DNA from: Saccharopolyspora shandongensis
Lineage (GTDB): Bacteria; Actinomycetota; Actinomycetes; Mycobacteriales; Pseudonocardiaceae
DNA length: 64,000 nucleotides
NCBI RefSeq assembly: GCF_900106995.1
Contig: NZ_FNOK01000037.1
Span: forward strand, 1 to 64,000
Direction: 5' to 3'
Shown here: positions 62,610-64,000 of the stretch, in pieces
Layout of the letters: each line of letters begins with the position of its first letter
Position numbering within the stretch: the first letter of the stretch is position 1
Notes under the pieces: generated by a model
The model's input: only the letters and a program-made list of their open reading frames with translations
What the model was told of the DNA's origin: nothing
The model's database searches: none
Made by a program: the position numbers and the translations under genes

Positions 62610-64000
62610 TCAGTCGTTGTGGAGCACGTACGACCAGGCGGGCTGGTCACCGCCTGTCTCGTCGACTTCGACCAGTGCTCTCAGGACCCAATAGGTGATC
62701 TGCTCTCGCTCGGAACTGGCCGGGGGCAGAATGCTCCGCGTACGCAGCCCGATGACGTACAGAGCGACCATGGTGAGGAAATCCACGAGGCTGTGCGCGG
62801 AGGGAAGGCCGGCGAGGCGATCCTGGCCCGGCTCCGCGGGAACGCGCAGGACATGTCCGGTGGGGCCGTCGATGACGAGCTTGCCGCCCATCCACTTGCC
62901 GATCTGGAAGAAGGGCCCGCTTTCGGGGACGGGCTCGATTCCCCCGGGCCAGGAGGGCAGCTCGTCGAGAATTCCGATCCCCCAGCTGCCGAACGGGAAA
63001 AGCCCCATGGCCCCCTCCATCATGTACGGCAGACCGAAATCGAGGAGGAGTTCGCGCGTCGCCGCGTGGGTGAGCCGATCCGGAAGGTCCTCGACCTCGA
63101 TGGGATAGAGCGCGTCCTCGCCGAACAGAGCGATGAGGTCCTCGTGGCTCGGCGCCGGCGAGTCGATCGGACTGCACGGGCCCGCGTCCGCGTAGTCCCA
63201 GCTCAGGGGTTGCTGCGAGGCGCCGAAGTCGGAGATGTTCACGCCGTCCGCGGGCTTGATGACGATCAGTCCCAAGTCTCCTGCGAAGACGACGACTTCC
63301 CCCACGGCCAGCGGCTCGCAGGGCAGCATGAAAGCGCGCTTGTTTCGTCGGGGCGACGACGAGGCGAACAGTTCTTGGACACGAGAAGGCGCGACGGAGC
63401 CGCTCCCGGGGGACGCGGGCCAGGTGAGGTCTGCACGATGCTCCGCCGGAATCTCGTCGTGTTCCCAAGGGTGGGCGACACGCTCTCCCGTCTCCACGTC
63501 CCAGATCGAGACGAACGGCTGCTGCGCACCGTCCACCGTCCGCTGCTGCAAACCGGCGATGGCGGGTCGCCCCTGCCAGCGCACCTCCGCCAGGGCGGCA
63601 AATCTCCCGGCCCGCAGGTAGCGCACGTGATAGCCACCCGGCGGCCGCCAATGGGCCCACTTGACCTGCCAGGGCAGTGTCACACCAGAGGTGGCGACAG
63701 CGGACGCGAATTCGAGATCGTCGCGCGAAAGCGCCATCAAGTGCAGCCACGAAGCCCACTCTGCCTGGTGCCGCGGTGTGACTCCCCACCCCCACAGATG
63801 AATCGCGTCGGCGGCAGCCGTGTTTCCGGAGATGATGAAGCTGATGCTTCGTGCCGCGTCCATGAGTGCCGTTTGCGGCAGATTGGCGATGACGCGTCCG
63901 TCCCGAAGAACTTCGTCGAAGGTTCCTGCCTGTACGGCGTGCATGGCGAGCCCAGTGGCCGCGTACAGGCCGACGGCACCGCCTTCGGCCCACCCCTCGG
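62610..64000 (-). CDS. Large SUKH-like immunity protein, C-terminal part (runs off the window)
   Basis: At least 462 residues; the frame stays open to the right edge, so the start lies outside (the ATG at 63944 is internal). C-terminal ~220 residues have SUKH-superfamily traits: THAATRELLLDFGLPYM, GLFPFGSWG, FFQIGKWMGGKLVIDGPTGHVLRVP and SLVDFLTMVALY. The part before it has a WD-like segment (SIWDVETGERVAHPW). SUKH proteins neutralise contact-dependent or polymorphic toxins; streptomycete versions are often large fusions. No toxin gene is visible in the window. Confidence 0.6.
   Translation of the reverse strand, partial: EGWAEGGAVGLYAATGLAMHAVQAGTFDEVLRDGRVIANLPQTALMDAARSISFIISGNTAAADAIHLWGWGVTPRHQAEWASWLHLMALSRDDLEFASAVATSGVTLPWQVKWAHWRPPGGYHVRYLRAGRFAALAEVRWQGRPAIAGLQQRTVDGAQQPFVSIWDVETGERVAHPWEHDEIPAEHRADLTWPASPGSGSVAPSRVQELFASSSPRRNKRAFMLPCEPLAVGEVVVFAGDLGLIVIKPADGVNISDFGASQQPLSWDYADAGPCSPIDSPAPSHEDLIALFGEDALYPIEVEDLPDRLTHAATRELLLDFGLPYMMEGAMGLFPFGSWGIGILDELPSWPGGIEPVPESGPFFQIGKWMGGKLVIDGPTGHVLRVPAEPGQDRLAGLPSAHSLVDFLTMVALYVIGLRTRSILPPASSEREQITYWVLRALVEVDETGGDQPAWSYVLHND

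Noticed and set aside
1..64000. CRISPR arrays, tRNA or rRNA genes
   Set aside because: No regularly spaced repeats, cloverleaf-like GTTCRANYC segments or rRNA signatures were seen on reading both strands.

Overview
This is a GC-rich stretch from a high-GC Gram-positive bacterium (Actinomycetota). Evidence is the strong G/C third-position bias, frequent GTG/TTG starts, ABC sugar importers without their own ATPase gene, DUF6510-type and AI-2E-type genes, and actinobacterial serine-recombinase remnants. A soil Pseudonocardiaceae such as a Saccharopolyspora relative would fit, but that is inference. The whole window reads as an accessory, rearranged chromosome region: catabolic operons alternate with decayed gene fragments and truncated transposase, integrase and recombinase genes.

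Layout. (1) 0.6-10.4 kb: alpha-galactoside utilisation cluster 1. It has a secreted (alpha/alpha)6 glycosidase-like protein on the minus strand, then a divergent operon of solute-binding lipoprotein, two permeases, a cytoplasmic GH36-type alpha-galactosidase and a LacI regulator, followed by a secreted GH27 alpha-galactosidase. (2) 10.5-21.4 kb: a NIPSNAP-like protein, a TetR/methyltransferase pair, an alpha/beta hydrolase, an oxidoreductase, an MFS pump and a LysR regulator, interleaved with at least six decayed genes (zinc-finger protein, EamA exporter, Zn-dependent alcohol dehydrogenase, carboxymuconolactone decarboxylase, cupin, intradiol dioxygenase). (3) 21.7-36.8 kb: AI-2E family protein, Na+/H+ antiporter, FMN reductase, chloroperoxidase-like hydrolase, a three-gene sulfite-oxidase-like/flavin reductase/DUF6510 operon, NmrA-like and cupin proteins, RraA-like protein, secreted 5'-nucleotidase, integrase and transposase remnants, quinone reductase. 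(4) 37-43.5 kb: NmrA-like protein, remnants of a formylglycine-generating enzyme and a PfpI-like amidotransferase each with a nonsense codon, a TetR/alkylsulfatase divergent pair, and a nitrilase with striking palindromes upstream. (5) 43.8-49.1 kb: APC permease, Lrp/AsnC regulator and a 982-residue kinase/M23/class-III aminotransferase fusion. (6) 49.4-56.9 kb: galactoside cluster 2, a fully coupled minus-strand operon of binding protein, two permeases, GH42 beta-galactosidase and YgjK-like GH63 glycosidase. (7) 57-64 kb: a decayed second Lrp, GH2 and transposase scraps, a cytochrome b/sulfite-oxidase-fold fusion, a membrane protein fused in frame to a zinc-ribbon epimerase, a second copy of the 35.6-kb transposase remnant, and the C-terminal part of a large SUKH-like immunity protein.

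How they work together. Both galactoside clusters import oligosaccharides after or before trimming by secreted glycosidases and finish hydrolysis inside the cell; neither encodes an ATPase, so a shared MsiK-type ATPase elsewhere is expected. The 45.7-49.1 kb locus looks like uptake and breakdown of an amino-alcohol or amino acid by phosphorylation and PLP-dependent cleavage. No tRNA, rRNA, CRISPR array or complete mobile element was recognised.
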